Source: Salsipaludibacter albus (GTDB lineage: Bacteria; Actinomycetota; Nitriliruptoria; Nitriliruptorales; Nitriliruptoraceae). From it: DNA of 64,000 bases. This document shows positions 50,191-58,114 of this stretch, in pieces. How positions within the stretch are numbered: position 1 is the stretch's first letter; each line of letters starts with the position of its first letter. The notes under the pieces were generated by a model. It was not told the origin of the DNA. It did not search any database and was given only the letters and a program-made list of their open reading frames with translations. The stretch is taken from contig NZ_JAHOPH010000016.1 in the NCBI RefSeq assembly GCF_019798055.1, positions 1-64,000 of the forward strand, read 5' to 3'. Made by a program: the position numbers and the translations under genes.

Positions 50191-50585
50191 CCCGCCTGGC
50201 GGTGGTCGACGATCCGGTCGGGTCGGATCCGCAGGATCGCGCGCTCCGACCGGACCGTGCTGGCGTAGTCGTGGCCGGTGTAGCGACGCGAGCAGGCGTC
50301 GATGTGGTCGCGGGCCTCGTCGCCGCGGACCACCTCGACGACCTCGCCGCGGATCTCCACGTAGGAGTAGGCGTCGTCGACGTCCCAGACCGTGACCGTC
50401 ACCCGGGGGTCGCGCTCGACGTTGCGGAACTTGGCCCGGTGCACCTCGGTGTTGATCAGGACGTGGTCGTCGTCGGCGTCGACCCACATGACCTGGGTCT
50501 GCGGCCGCCCGTCGTCGAACAGCGTGGTCAGTACGGCGAAGTTGGTCGACGAGGCGAAGTCACGGACGTCGGGGGCGAGCGGCAT
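50142..50585 (-). CDS. PPOX-class F420- or FMN-dependent oxidoreductase
   Basis: A 147-residue split-barrel flavin-fold protein (pyridoxamine-phosphate oxidase-like, F420-dependent type): FAVLTTLFDDGRPQTQVMWVDAD, VLINTEVHRAKFRNVERDPRVT and YVEIRGEVVEV are typical. These proteins reduce small molecules with F420H2 or FMN. ATG 50585; the final residues, rich in Arg/Gly, are encoded antisense to the end of the methyltransferase gene. Confidence 0.85.
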   Translation of the reverse strand: MPLAPDVRDFASSTNFAVLTTLFDDGRPQTQVMWVDADDDHVLINTEVHRAKFRNVERDPRVTVTVWDVDDAYSYVEIRGEVVEVVRGDEARDHIDACSRRYTGHDYASTVRSERAILRIRPDRIVDHRQAGQSGGAVGRRADRTRL

Positions 50586-50649
50586 GGTGGGACCTCGGCA
50601 GCGCGGGGAGGGGGCGGACGATCGGCACGGCGAGCCGTGCGTGGGAGCG

Positions 50650-50659
50650 ACACTAGTGT
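50650..50659. promoter_or_regulatory. palindromic shared -10 ACACTAGTGT for two divergent genes
   Basis: The 10-bp perfect palindrome contains TAGTGT on the plus strand (50654-50659, 42 bases before GTG 50702) and on the minus strand (50655-50650, 64 bases before ATG 50585). Only one polymerase could use it at a time. Confidence 0.5.
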
Positions 50660-50701
50660 GACGTCGGTCCACCACAGGAGTCGTCCGGGGAGGTCGAGCC
50701 G

Positions 50702-51607
50702 GTGCCACGTCCCTCGCCGTCCTCCCCCGTCGTGGCGCCGGTCGCGCCCGTCCAGGCGGTCGACGACGAGCCCAGCGCCGACCACGCCCTCGCGCAGTTG
50801 CGCGAGTTGCTGGTCGCCCGGGAGGTCGGGCGGGAGGGCCTGCGGCGTGCGACGCGGCTGGCCCACGACGCCGCGGTCGAGGCCGGGCTGGGCGAGCAGT
50901 TCCGACGTCCTCCGCCCCGGCTGCGCTACCCGCGGTTCGGCTGGCGCGAGGCCATCCGTCGTGGCGTGGACCGCCACATGTGGACCCGCGACCACGTGGC
51001 GACCTACCCCCGCTGGGTCGCGCACCGCGCGCGAGCCGCCGCCCTGGGCCAGGACCTGGTCGCCCACGGGATGGTGTTCACCGGCCGTGACGTGCACCTG
51101 CGAGCCCGGGCCGGTGCCGCCCGGCTGGTGCTCGGGCCCTGGTGCTGGATCGGGGACCGCAACCGGTTGCGGGTCCACGAGGGACAACTGGTGCTCGGCG
51201 CCAAGGTGGTGCTGGGCACGGCGAACCAGGTCAACACCTGGCTGGACGTGGAGATCGGTGACCAGACGTTGCTTGCCGACCACATCTACCTCTGCGACTT
51301 CGACCACCGGGTGGACCGCCTGGACGTGGCGATCAAGGACCAGGGGATCGTGACCGCCCCGGTCCGGATCGGGCCGGACTGCTGGATCGGGGAGAAGTCC
51401 ACGGTGCTGCGGGGGGTCGACGTCGGTCGCGGGGTCGTCGTCGGCAGCCAGTCGGTGGTGCGCGACGACCTGCCGCCGTTCGCGATCGCGGTCGGGCGTC
51501 CGGCCCGCCCGGTGCGCTCGCGGCTGCCCGACGGGGTCGACCCCGACGAGGCGGCCGCGCTGCTCGCCCGCGGCCTGCCCGTCCCCGGCGACCCCCTCGA
51601 GGACTGA
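50702..51607 (+). CDS. hexapeptide-repeat acyltransferase (left-handed beta helix)
   Basis: A 301-residue acyltransferase. A long alpha-helical N-terminal part (residues 25-120, with PRFGWREAIRRGVDRHMW) precedes the beta-helix repeats (VLGPWCWIGDRNRLRVHEG, APVRIGPDCWIGEKSTV) with the catalytic His in LCDFDHRVD, and the C-terminal VGRPARPVRSRLP. Similar proteins acetylate sugars or maltose-type glycans; the substrate is unknown. GTG 50702 has GGGGAGG 9 bases upstream. Confidence 0.83.
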   Translation: MPRPSPSSPVVAPVAPVQAVDDEPSADHALAQLRELLVAREVGREGLRRATRLAHDAAVEAGLGEQFRRPPPRLRYPRFGWREAIRRGVDRHMWTRDHVATYPRWVAHRARAAALGQDLVAHGMVFTGRDVHLRARAGAARLVLGPWCWIGDRNRLRVHEGQLVLGAKVVLGTANQVNTWLDVEIGDQTLLADHIYLCDFDHRVDRLDVAIKDQGIVTAPVRIGPDCWIGEKSTVLRGVDVGRGVVVGSQSVVRDDLPPFAIAVGRPARPVRSRLPDGVDPDEAAALLARGLPVPGDPLED

Positions 51608-51663
51608 CCCGCCACCGCGCGTCGACCTCCCCCTCCCGCGAGGTGGGCGAGGGGGGTCGTGGG

Positions 51664-51669
51664 TACCGT
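51664..51669 (+). promoter_or_regulatory. -10 (TACCGT) of moaA, leaderless geometry
   Basis: TACCGT ends 7 bases before ATG 51677 and no ribosome site intervenes. Confidence 0.45.
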
Positions 51670-51676
51670 CGGTGCC

Positions 51677-52726
51677 ATGGCATCCATGCCCGGACCGACC
51701 GACGCCTTCGCCCGACCGCTGACCGACCTGCGGGTCTCGGTCACCGACCGGTGCAATTTCCGCTGTCGCTACTGCATGCCACGCGAGATCTTCGGGCCCG
51801 ACCACGCCTTCCTCGAACGTGACGAGTTGCTGTCGTTCGAGGAGATCACCCGACTGGTCGGGCTGTTCACGACCTTGGGTGTGCACAAGGTCCGGCTGAC
51901 CGGTGGGGAGCCGTTGCTGCGCTCCGACCTGCCCACGCTGATCGCCGGCATCGCGGGCCTGGACCGGATCACCGACCTGGCCCTGACCACCAACGGGACC
52001 CTGCTGCCGCGCCATGCCGCGGACCTCGCGGCGGCGGGCCTGGACCGGGTCACCGTGTCGCTGGACGCGCTCGACGACGAGATCCACCGCGCGATCTCCG
52101 ACACCCGCGTCCCCGTGACCGCGGTCCTGGCCGGGATCGAGGCGGCCCGCGCCGCCGGCTTGCCGGTGAAGGTGAACACGGTCGTCAAGCGCGGGGTCAA
52201 CGACGACGAGATCACCGCGATGGCCGCGTGGGGTCGTCGCGAGGGCATCACGGTGCGCTTCATCGAGTACATGGACGTCGGTGCGACCAACGGCTGGCGA
52301 CTGGACGACGTCGTGCCGGCGGCCGAGGTGGTCGAGCGCCTGTCGACCCTGGGTCCGCTCGAGCCGATCGGCGACGGGACGCCGGGTGGCGACGTGGGCG
52401 ACGTGCAGACCGGCCCGGGCCAGGTCGCGGAGCGGCTTCGCTGGAGCGACGGCGCGGGCGAGGTCGGCGTGATCGCGTCGGTGACCCGGCCGTTCTGCCG
52501 GACCTGCTCGCGGGCACGGCTGTCGTCCGTGGGCGAACTGTTCACCTGCCTGTTCGCCACGTCCGGGACCGACCTGCGCGGACCCCTCCGCGACGGAGCC
52601 ACCGACGACGAGGTGGTCACGATCGCGCGCGACACCTGGACCCACCGCACGGATCGCTACTCCGAGGAACGCACCGCCGAGACGGCGCGCGACGACCGCG
52701 TGGAGATGTCCTACATCGGCGGCTGA
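51677..52726 (+). CDS. moaA: GTP 3',8-cyclase MoaA
   Basis: A 349-residue radical-SAM enzyme. The first Fe-S cluster uses C26, C30 and C33 (RCNFRCRYC); the second C-terminal cluster uses FCRTCSRARLS and the cysteine of LFTCLF. The protein ends in the diglycine (YIGG) required for MoaA activation. It makes cyclic pyranopterin from GTP with MoaC, the first step of molybdenum cofactor synthesis. moaC is not in the window. ATG 51677 is chosen from the TACCGT box; GTG 51659 and ATG 51686 are other options. Confidence 0.94.
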   Translation: MASMPGPTDAFARPLTDLRVSVTDRCNFRCRYCMPREIFGPDHAFLERDELLSFEEITRLVGLFTTLGVHKVRLTGGEPLLRSDLPTLIAGIAGLDRITDLALTTNGTLLPRHAADLAAAGLDRVTVSLDALDDEIHRAISDTRVPVTAVLAGIEAARAAGLPVKVNTVVKRGVNDDEITAMAAWGRREGITVRFIEYMDVGATNGWRLDDVVPAAEVVERLSTLGPLEPIGDGTPGGDVGDVQTGPGQVAERLRWSDGAGEVGVIASVTRPFCRTCSRARLSSVGELFTCLFATSGTDLRGPLRDGATDDEVVTIARDTWTHRTDRYSEERTAETARDDRVEMSYIGG

Positions 52727-52758
52727 CTCGCCGGAGGTCGGGCGCGGGAGCCTGGCCC

Positions 52759-52807
52759 GTGAGCCGTCCATGAGAGACCTCTCACGGACGGCTCACGCCC
52801 GGCTCAC
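52759..52807. promoter_or_regulatory. array of five half-sites at 11-bp steps (OmpR-type operator) and hairpin
   Basis: GTGAG 52759, ATGAG 52770, CTCAC 52781, CTCAC 52792 and CTCAC 52803 start exactly 11 bases apart: two in one orientation, three in the other. The left part also forms a nearly perfect 18-bp hairpin (52759-52796). Direct half-sites one helical turn apart are typical of OmpR/PhoB-family regulators. It lies just before the phosphotransferase gene; a similar site precedes the next gene. Confidence 0.62.
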
Positions 52808-52821
52808 GATCGACGGCCATC

Positions 52822-54135
52822 GTGGTGACCACGATGACCTCACCCTCGCCCGTCCCGCCGCCCGCCCCTGAGTTGCCCAATGGTGACGCCGTCATGGCGA
52901 CCAGCCGGTTGGCCGATCCGGACCTGCCCGTCGTCGAGGAGTTGTTCGCGCCCGGCGTGCCCGGTCCCGTCGCCGCGGCCGTCGCGTCCGTGGGCGCACG
53001 CGCCGAGCACGCTGCCCTGCGACAGGTCACCTGGTGGCCGGGGTCGTCGTGCACCGCCCGGTGGGACGTGGAGATGGCCGACGGAGGTCCGCTGACGGGC
53101 GGCCTGGACATCGTGGCCACGACGAAGCGTGCACCGGCAGGGGCGTTGGAGGTGGTCGCCGACGACGACCGGGTGGCGGTCTGGGCCGTCCCGCACGACC
53201 CGTTCCTCCCCGGTCTGCCCGCGGTCCTGGACAGCGACGTCGCGGCCGACCTCGTCCGGCGCCTCGGTGGCGGCGCGACCACCATGCGGACCCGGTTGCG
53301 TGCCCATCGCCCGACGCGGCGTGCCGTGGTGGAGATGAGCGGACTCGGTCCCGATCGCCTCTACGCCAAGGTCGTGCGGCCCGGGCGTGCCCGTGACCTC
53401 CACGACCGCCACGTGGAGCTCAGCGAGGTGCTGCCGGTGCCGCCGTCGCTGGGTGTCGACGACGAGCGCGGCGTCGTGGTCATGTCCCACCTCGAACCGC
53501 CGACCCTGCGCCGGGTCCTCGAGGATCCGACCGCGGTCCTGCCCGATCCCGGTGAACTGCTGGCCCTGGCGACCGGGTTCCCGGAGGTCTCGGACGCCCG
53601 CACGACCAGCTCGCCGATCGAGCGGCTCCCCGGCCTGGTCGAGCTGCTGCAGGCCATCGTTCCCCACGAGCGCGCACGCCTGGACTGGCTGCTGGAGGCC
53701 GTCGGCACCGACGGCGTGACCGATCGCCAGCCCGTCCACGGGGACTTCCACGAGGCCCAGGTGCTGGTCGACGACGGCCGCGTGGCCGGCGTGCTGGACG
53801 TCGACGGCGTCGGCACCGGACGGCCCGCCGACGACACCGCCACCCTGCTCGGCCACCTCGCCATCTGGGGAACGATCAGCAACCAGCCCCATCGCGTGCG
53901 GACGTGGGCGGACGAGGTCCTGCGTCGGGCCGACTCGGTGCTCGACCCGGTCGACCTGCGCCTGCGGGTCGCCGCCGTCGTCGCCGGCCTGGCAACGGGG
54001 TCCTTCCGGGTCCAACGTGCCGACTGGCCCGCCGACACCAGCCGCCGGATCGACCTCGCCCTGCGCTGGGTCGCCTCGGCCCGCCGGATCGCCGACGTCG
54101 AAGATGAGCCGTCCCTCACGCGGCTCACAGGATGA
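52822..54135 (+). CDS. aminoglycoside phosphotransferase (APH)-fold kinase-like protein
   Basis: A 437-residue protein with an atypical N-terminal lobe (residues 20-190) and a kinase-like C-terminal lobe. The catalytic loop is QPVHGDFHEAQVL (H306, D308; the usual Asn is Gln) and the metal site LDVDGVGTGRP (D326 and D328). These fit APH/choline-kinase-fold enzymes that phosphorylate small molecules or sugars. GTG 52822 is given; ATG 52834 may be the real start, as CATCGTGG/CCACGATG form a dyad over the start region. It is flanked by operator-like repeats. Confidence 0.78.
   Translation: MVTTMTSPSPVPPPAPELPNGDAVMATSRLADPDLPVVEELFAPGVPGPVAAAVASVGARAEHAALRQVTWWPGSSCTARWDVEMADGGPLTGGLDIVATTKRAPAGALEVVADDDRVAVWAVPHDPFLPGLPAVLDSDVAADLVRRLGGGATTMRTRLRAHRPTRRAVVEMSGLGPDRLYAKVVRPGRARDLHDRHVELSEVLPVPPSLGVDDERGVVVMSHLEPPTLRRVLEDPTAVLPDPGELLALATGFPEVSDARTTSSPIERLPGLVELLQAIVPHERARLDWLLEAVGTDGVTDRQPVHGDFHEAQVLVDDGRVAGVLDVDGVGTGRPADDTATLLGHLAIWGTISNQPHRVRTWADEVLRRADSVLDPVDLRLRVAAVVAGLATGSFRVQRADWPADTSRRIDLALRWVASARRIADVEDEPSLTRLTG
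54104..54128. promoter_or_regulatory. candidate operator of the same type, in front of the repeat-protein gene
   Basis: ATGAG (54104-54108) and CTCAC (54115-54119) are 11 bases apart, as in the array at 52770/52781; another CTCAC starts at 54124. It overlaps the end of the phosphotransferase gene and lies 66-90 bases before ATG 54194. Confidence 0.45.
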
Positions 54136-54193
54136 CCTCATCGCCCCCGGCGACCGTGTGCAGCACGGATCCCGACGACAAGAGGAACCAACC

Positions 54194-54919
54194 ATGAGTC
54201 CCCGCAACCCCTTCAAGCAGCCACGCGACTGGAAGGCGGTCGCGGCCGTGACGGCCGCCTCCGCCCTGGGCGTCGCCGGCGCGATCGGTGCGTTCCAGGG
54301 TGGTGACGGCGGCGCGCTGGCCGCCATCGACCTCGCGGACACGCGCGACATCTCCGAGCGTGCGACGAGCCAGGCGGTGATCAACGCCGAGCCGATCCCG
54401 GCCCGGGTCGACCTCGACTCGCCGTTCGACGACGACACGCTGGGTGACGATGCCGACGCCGTGGCGATGGCTGCCCGGGACCGCGCACGGCCCGCCTCCG
54501 CCGACAGCCCGGCCAGCCCGCAGGTGGCGTCTGTCGACAGCCCGCAGGTGGCCGACGCCGATGCGTGGGACCAGGCCCGCAACGACAGTGCGCCATCGGC
54601 CGACAGCCCCGCGTCCGCGCAGTCCGCCCAGTCGGTGCAGTCCGCGCAGTCGGCGCAGTCGGTGCAGTCCGCGCAGTCGGTGCAGTCGGCGCAGTCGGTG
54701 CAGTCCGCGCAGTCGGCGCAGTCCGCCCAGTCGGTGCAGTCCGCGCAGTCGGTCGCGTCCGCCGACAGTCCCGCCGTGCGACAGTCGGTCGCCAGCGCGT
54801 CGGTCGACAGCCCGCCGGCCCCGGCGAGCGCCGACAGTCCGGCGTCGGCCGACAGCCCCCAGTCCGTCGACAGTCCCGCGTCCGCCGACAGCCCGGACGA
54901 CGGCTCGGCCGACTCCTGA
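54194..54919 (+). CDS. membrane-anchored Ser/Gln/Ala/Val tripeptide-repeat protein
   Basis: A 241-residue protein of unknown function. One hydrophobic segment (WKAVAAVTAASALGVAGAIGAF, residues 13-34; shown in part, with an N-terminal basic cap) looks like a signal anchor. Residues 35-142 are acidic. Residues 143-187 are 15 tandem tripeptides QSA or QSV; the C-terminus has several SADSP/SVDSP pentapeptides. No cysteine is seen. The chain should be an extended, exported, low-complexity stalk or signal-sensing partner. ATG 54194 starts 13 bases after an AGAGGA element. It lies directly before a histidine kinase and response regulator and shares an operator type with the gene upstream. Confidence 0.8.
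   Translation: MSPRNPFKQPRDWKAVAAVTAASALGVAGAIGAFQGGDGGALAAIDLADTRDISERATSQAVINAEPIPARVDLDSPFDDDTLGDDADAVAMAARDRARPASADSPASPQVASVDSPQVADADAWDQARNDSAPSADSPASAQSAQSVQSAQSAQSVQSAQSVQSAQSVQSAQSAQSAQSVQSAQSVASADSPAVRQSVASASVDSPPAPASADSPASADSPQSVDSPASADSPDDGSADS
54620..54754 (+). repeat. 9-bp tandem repeat, 15 copies of CAGTCNGNN
   Basis: Fifteen contiguous 9-bp units of the form CAGTCSGNN encode QSA/QSV. Units differ at third positions (CAGTCCGCG, CAGTCGGTG, CAGTCGGCG), so the array is ancient enough to have diverged yet the amino-acid pattern is kept. Confidence 0.92.
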
Positions 54920-54969
54920 GCACCGTTCCCCCGGGGCATGGCGGTCCGCGCCCACCGTGCCCAGCGAGG

Positions 54970-54993
54970 TCCCGCGGCCGACCGGCCGCGGGA
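54970..54993. terminator. perfect 10-bp hairpin after the repeat-protein gene
   Basis: TCCCGCGGCC (54970-54979) pairs fully with 54984-54993 across a four-base loop, 51 bases after the stop codon and 46 bases before the -10 of the kinase gene. Confidence 0.75.
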
Positions 54994-55038
54994 GCTCGTG
55001 GCGCCGCGGGCCGTCGGTCCACGCGTCGCGGGGCGGTC

Positions 55039-55044
55039 TAGGCT
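55039..55044 (+). promoter_or_regulatory. -10 (TAGGCT) of the two-component operon
   Basis: TAGGCT lies 28 bases before ATG 55073, with CGGAG as ribosome site. Confidence 0.5.
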
Positions 55045-55072
55045 GACCCGTTCACTGCCACACGGAGCCGCG

Positions 55073-56608
55073 ATGGCATCCACGTCCCCCGCCCGGCCCG
55101 GCCGGGTGCGGCCCGGCCGCACGGCCCGGACCCGGATCCTGGGGTGGTACGTGCTCCTGCTCGCCGTGTCGCTGGCGGCGGCACTGCTGATCCAGCGGGC
55201 GTTCCTGCTGGACCGGGTGGTCCGTGACACCGATGCGGCCCTCGACCAGGAGGTCGAGGAACTTGGCCAGCTCGCCACGGGAACGGATCCCGAGACCGGG
55301 GAGCCCTTCGGCGGCGACGTCGCGGCCATCTTCGACGTCTACCTGCGCCGCAACGTCGGCGTCAGTGGCGAGGGCATCGTCACGTTCGTGGACGGCGAGC
55401 GGTTCCTGGCCGACATCCCGGGGTCGGTCTGGGCCGATGACGGACTGTTCGAGCCGTGGGCAGCCGTCGACCGCCCGGTCCGCGACCAGCTGGCCACGGT
55501 CGACGGCCCCGTCCGGTTCGTGGCCGTCCCGCTGCAGGCCGGGGGTGACGCAGTCGGCACGTTCGTCGCCGCGGTGGCCCTCGAGGACCGGCTCGCCCAG
55601 GTCGACGCGGCCGTGCGGTTGGCGGCACTGATCTACGGCAGCATCTTCCTGGTCGCGTCGCTCATGGCATGGCTGGCCGCCGGGCAGGTGCTGCGCCCGC
55701 TCAAGGAGTTGCGCGAGGCGACCGAGACGATCTCGGAGTCCGATCTCACGACCCGGATCGACGTCCGTGGGGACGACGAGATCGCCCAGCTCGCCTCGAA
55801 CTTCAACCGGATGCTCGAACGTCTGCAGGAGGCCTTCGCGCTGCAGCGGCGGTTCGTCGACGACGCCGGTCACGAGCTGCGCACGCCGATCACCATCATC
55901 CGTGGACAGCTCGACCTCCTCGACGACGCGGTCTCCGACCCGGACGAGCGGGCCGAGGTGATGGACATGGTCGACGGTGAGCTCGAACGGATGTCGCGCA
56001 TCGTCGAGGACCTGCTCGTGCTGGCCCGGGAGCAGCAACCGGACTTCGTCCAGCGCCACCCCGTCGACCTCGATGCCTTCGTGGAGGAGCTCGGACAGCG
56101 AGCCAGTGCGCTCGCCCGGAGGTCGGTCGCGGTCGAGTTGCCCGACCCCGTCGTGGTGCAGGCCGACGACCAGCGGCTCGAGCAGGCGGTGATGAACCTG
56201 GTTCGCAACGTGCTCGAGCACTGCCCGCCGGAGACCGGCATCACCATCGGCGCTCGGCTGGATCCCGACGGGGTGGTGCTGTGGGTGCACGACGACGGGC
56301 CGGGGATCCCCGAGGACGAGCAGGGCCAGGTCTTCGAACGCTTCGGCCGCGGCGGTGCCAGCAGGCGCGCGACGACCGGTGCCGGCCTGGGGCTCGCGAT
56401 CGTCGCCGCGGTCGCCCGGGGCCACGGAGGCTGGGTCGAGCTCGCCTCCGAACCTGGCGCCACGACCTTCACCCTGGTGTTCCCGCCCGGGACCGACCGA
56501 CCGGGCGAGTCGGTCGACGGCGTGGCCGTCGCCGGACCCGGCCCGGACGACGCCACCCCCGACCCGGAGGATCCCGTGCACCCGCCCACCCCGAGCCTGC
56601 ACCGATGA
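55073..56608 (+). CDS. sensor histidine kinase
   Basis: A 511-residue membrane kinase. Helix 1 (residues 23-41), an extracytoplasmic sensor loop of about 140 residues, helix 2 (183-204), HAMP, then the phospho-acceptor His267 in DDAGHELRTPI, N box NLVRN at 375-379, and ATP lid HDDGPGIP and GAGLGLAIV. The sensor loop has no recognised domain. The C-terminal 45 residues are Pro/Asp-rich. It phosphorylates the regulator encoded by the next gene (4-base overlap). Targets may include the two upstream genes with 11-bp-phased sites. Confidence 0.92.
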   Translation: MASTSPARPGRVRPGRTARTRILGWYVLLLAVSLAAALLIQRAFLLDRVVRDTDAALDQEVEELGQLATGTDPETGEPFGGDVAAIFDVYLRRNVGVSGEGIVTFVDGERFLADIPGSVWADDGLFEPWAAVDRPVRDQLATVDGPVRFVAVPLQAGGDAVGTFVAAVALEDRLAQVDAAVRLAALIYGSIFLVASLMAWLAAGQVLRPLKELREATETISESDLTTRIDVRGDDEIAQLASNFNRMLERLQEAFALQRRFVDDAGHELRTPITIIRGQLDLLDDAVSDPDERAEVMDMVDGELERMSRIVEDLLVLAREQQPDFVQRHPVDLDAFVEELGQRASALARRSVAVELPDPVVVQADDQRLEQAVMNLVRNVLEHCPPETGITIGARLDPDGVVLWVHDDGPGIPEDEQGQVFERFGRGGASRRATTGAGLGLAIVAAVARGHGGWVELASEPGATTFTLVFPPGTDRPGESVDGVAVAGPGPDDATPDPEDPVHPPTPSLHR

Positions 56609-57282
56609 GCCGCATCCTGATCGTCGAGGACGAGCCCGGCATCGCGTCGTTCGTGGACAAGGGCCTGCGTGCGGCGGGCCACACCACGATGCTGGTCGAG
56701 GACGGCCGCACCGCGGTGGACGTGGCCACGGACCGGGACTTCGACCTGGTCGTCCTGGACCTGGGGCTGCCCGGCCTGGACGGGCGGACCGTGCTGGACG
56801 CGATCCGGCGTCGTGGCGAGCGGCTGCCGGTCGTGATCCTCACCGCGCGCTCGGGAGTCGAGGACACCGTGCAGGGCCTGGAGGGTGGGGCCGACGACTA
56901 CGTGACCAAGCCCTTCCGGTTCGAGGAGCTGCTGGCACGGGTGCACGCGCGACTGCGCGACCGGGGCACGGCCGAGGCCGACGTCCTCGAGGCTGGCGAC
57001 CTGCGCCTGGACGTGCGTACGCGGATCGTCCACCTCGACGGGCGGCCACGCGAGCTGTCGGCCCGTGAGTACGCCCTCCTCGAACTGTTCCTGCGCCATC
57101 CCGGCCAGGTCCTGTCCCGCCCCCAGATCCTGTCGCAGGTGTGGGGCTACGACCACGATCCCGGGTCCAACGTCGTCGACGTGTACGTCGGGTACCTGCG
57201 GCGGAAGGTCGGCGACGAACGCATCGAGACCGTCCGAGGCATGGGCTACCGACTGGTGGAGCATCCGGAGCAGGAGGCCTGA
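56605..57282 (+). CDS. OmpR/PhoB-family response regulator
   Basis: A 225-residue regulator. The receiver has phospho-acceptor D52 ([12 protein letters not shown]), E8/D9 at the metal site, and K101 in YVTKPF; the C-terminal winged helix spans 130-220 ([42 protein letters not shown]). Members bind direct repeats with 11-bp spacing, like those found at 52759-52807. ATG 56605 overlaps the kinase stop. Confidence 0.94.
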   Translation: MSRILIVEDEPGIASFVDKGLRAAGHTTMLVEDGRTAVDVATDRDFDLVVLDLGLPGLDGRTVLDAIRRRGERLPVVILTARSGVEDTVQGLEGGADDYVTKPFRFEELLARVHARLRDRGTAEADVLEAGDLRLDVRTRIVHLDGRPRELSAREYALLELFLRHPGQVLSRPQILSQVWGYDHDPGSNVVDVYVGYLRRKVGDERIETVRGMGYRLVEHPEQEA

Positions 57283-57592
57283 GCATTCGGCGCACGGTCC
57301 GGGCGGACGGTGGAATTGGTCGTGCGAACGGCTGACGCGGTGGAGGGCGCCGGTTAGCGTGGATCGTGCGGAGCCGGGTGGGGCTCGACGAGCCACAGCC
57401 AGACCGAGGCGGAGGACGTTCCCGCGCAGATGTCGGCGACCACCGACATCGCACCGCCGGCCCCCCGGATCCCGCCGAGCCGCACCACGCGTGCGGCTCC
57501 CACCCCTCGGCACCGTGGCACAGTTCTCGTCGGCCCCTCCGAACCCCGTCCCCACGCGATCGCGAGGGGAGGCGAAACACGAGGGAGCGGTC
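57283..57592 (+). other. 310-base intergenic region: promoter and long leader of the second cox operon
   Basis: TAGCGT at 57355-57360 is the best -10 candidate, leaving a leader of about 225 bases before coxS. The leader contains a GGCTC/GAGCC hairpin (57382-57394) and no gene. A leader this long is unusual for this window; an RNA switch or protein-binding site is possible but none was recognised. The ribosome site GAGGGA is at 57582-57587. Confidence 0.5.
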
Positions 57593-58114
57593 ATGCAGGT
57601 CAACGTCACCGTCGACGGGACGGCCCATTCCAACGAGGCCGAACCACGACAACTCCTCGTCCAGCATCTTCGCGAGACGCTCGGGCTGACCGGCGTCAAC
57701 GTGGGGTGCGACACCTCCAACTGCGGGGCCTGCACGGTCCACCTCGACGGTCGCAGCGTGAAGAGTTGCACCGTCCTGGCCGTCCAGGCCGACGGCCACG
57801 AGGTGACGACCATCCACGGCCTGGCCACCGACGAGACCACCGAGGACGGCTGGCACCCGCTCCAGACGGCGTTCCACGAGGAGCACGGTCTCCAGTGCGG
57901 CTACTGCACCCCCGGCATGATCATGGCGGCGGCCGACCTGCTGGCGGAGAACCCGGACCCGTCCGAGGAGGAGATCCGCGACGGGCTGGAGGGCAACCTC
58001 TGCCGCTGCACCGGCTACGTCAACATCGTGCGTGCGGTCCAGGCCGCGGCGGCCGCGGGCAACGGCGACGGCTCCTCGGTGTCCGCCCACCAGGCCGAGG
58101 AGGTGTCGGCATGA
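57593..58114 (+). CDS. coxS: molybdenum hydroxylase 2x[2Fe-2S] subunit, second copy
   Basis: A 173-residue small subunit of normal length. Ferredoxin-type cysteines are C39, C44, C47 and C59; second-cluster cysteines are C102, C105 (QCGYCTPGM), C137 and C139 ([11 protein letters not shown]). It begins MQVNVTVDG, the usual start. It opens the second structural operon, coxS-coxL-coxM, which has a gene order different from the first (coxM-coxS-coxL-coxG). The stop overlaps coxL by four bases. Confidence 0.94.
   Translation: MQVNVTVDGTAHSNEAEPRQLLVQHLRETLGLTGVNVGCDTSNCGACTVHLDGRSVKSCTVLAVQADGHEVTTIHGLATDETTEDGWHPLQTAFHEEHGLQCGYCTPGMIMAAADLLAENPDPSEEEIRDGLEGNLCRCTGYVNIVRAVQAAAAAGNGDGSSVSAHQAEEVSA

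Noticed and set aside
54565-55041. Open frame in the repeat region encoding a Gly/Val/Arg/Ala repeat (AVGAVRAVG type)
   Set aside because: It is the +2 shadow of the CAGTC 9-bp repeat; the frame with signal anchor and start context at 54194 is the better choice.
57361-57592. Moco or other riboswitch in the leader of the second cox operon
   Set aside because: Only a 5-bp hairpin was seen and no known aptamer pattern could be recognised by eye.
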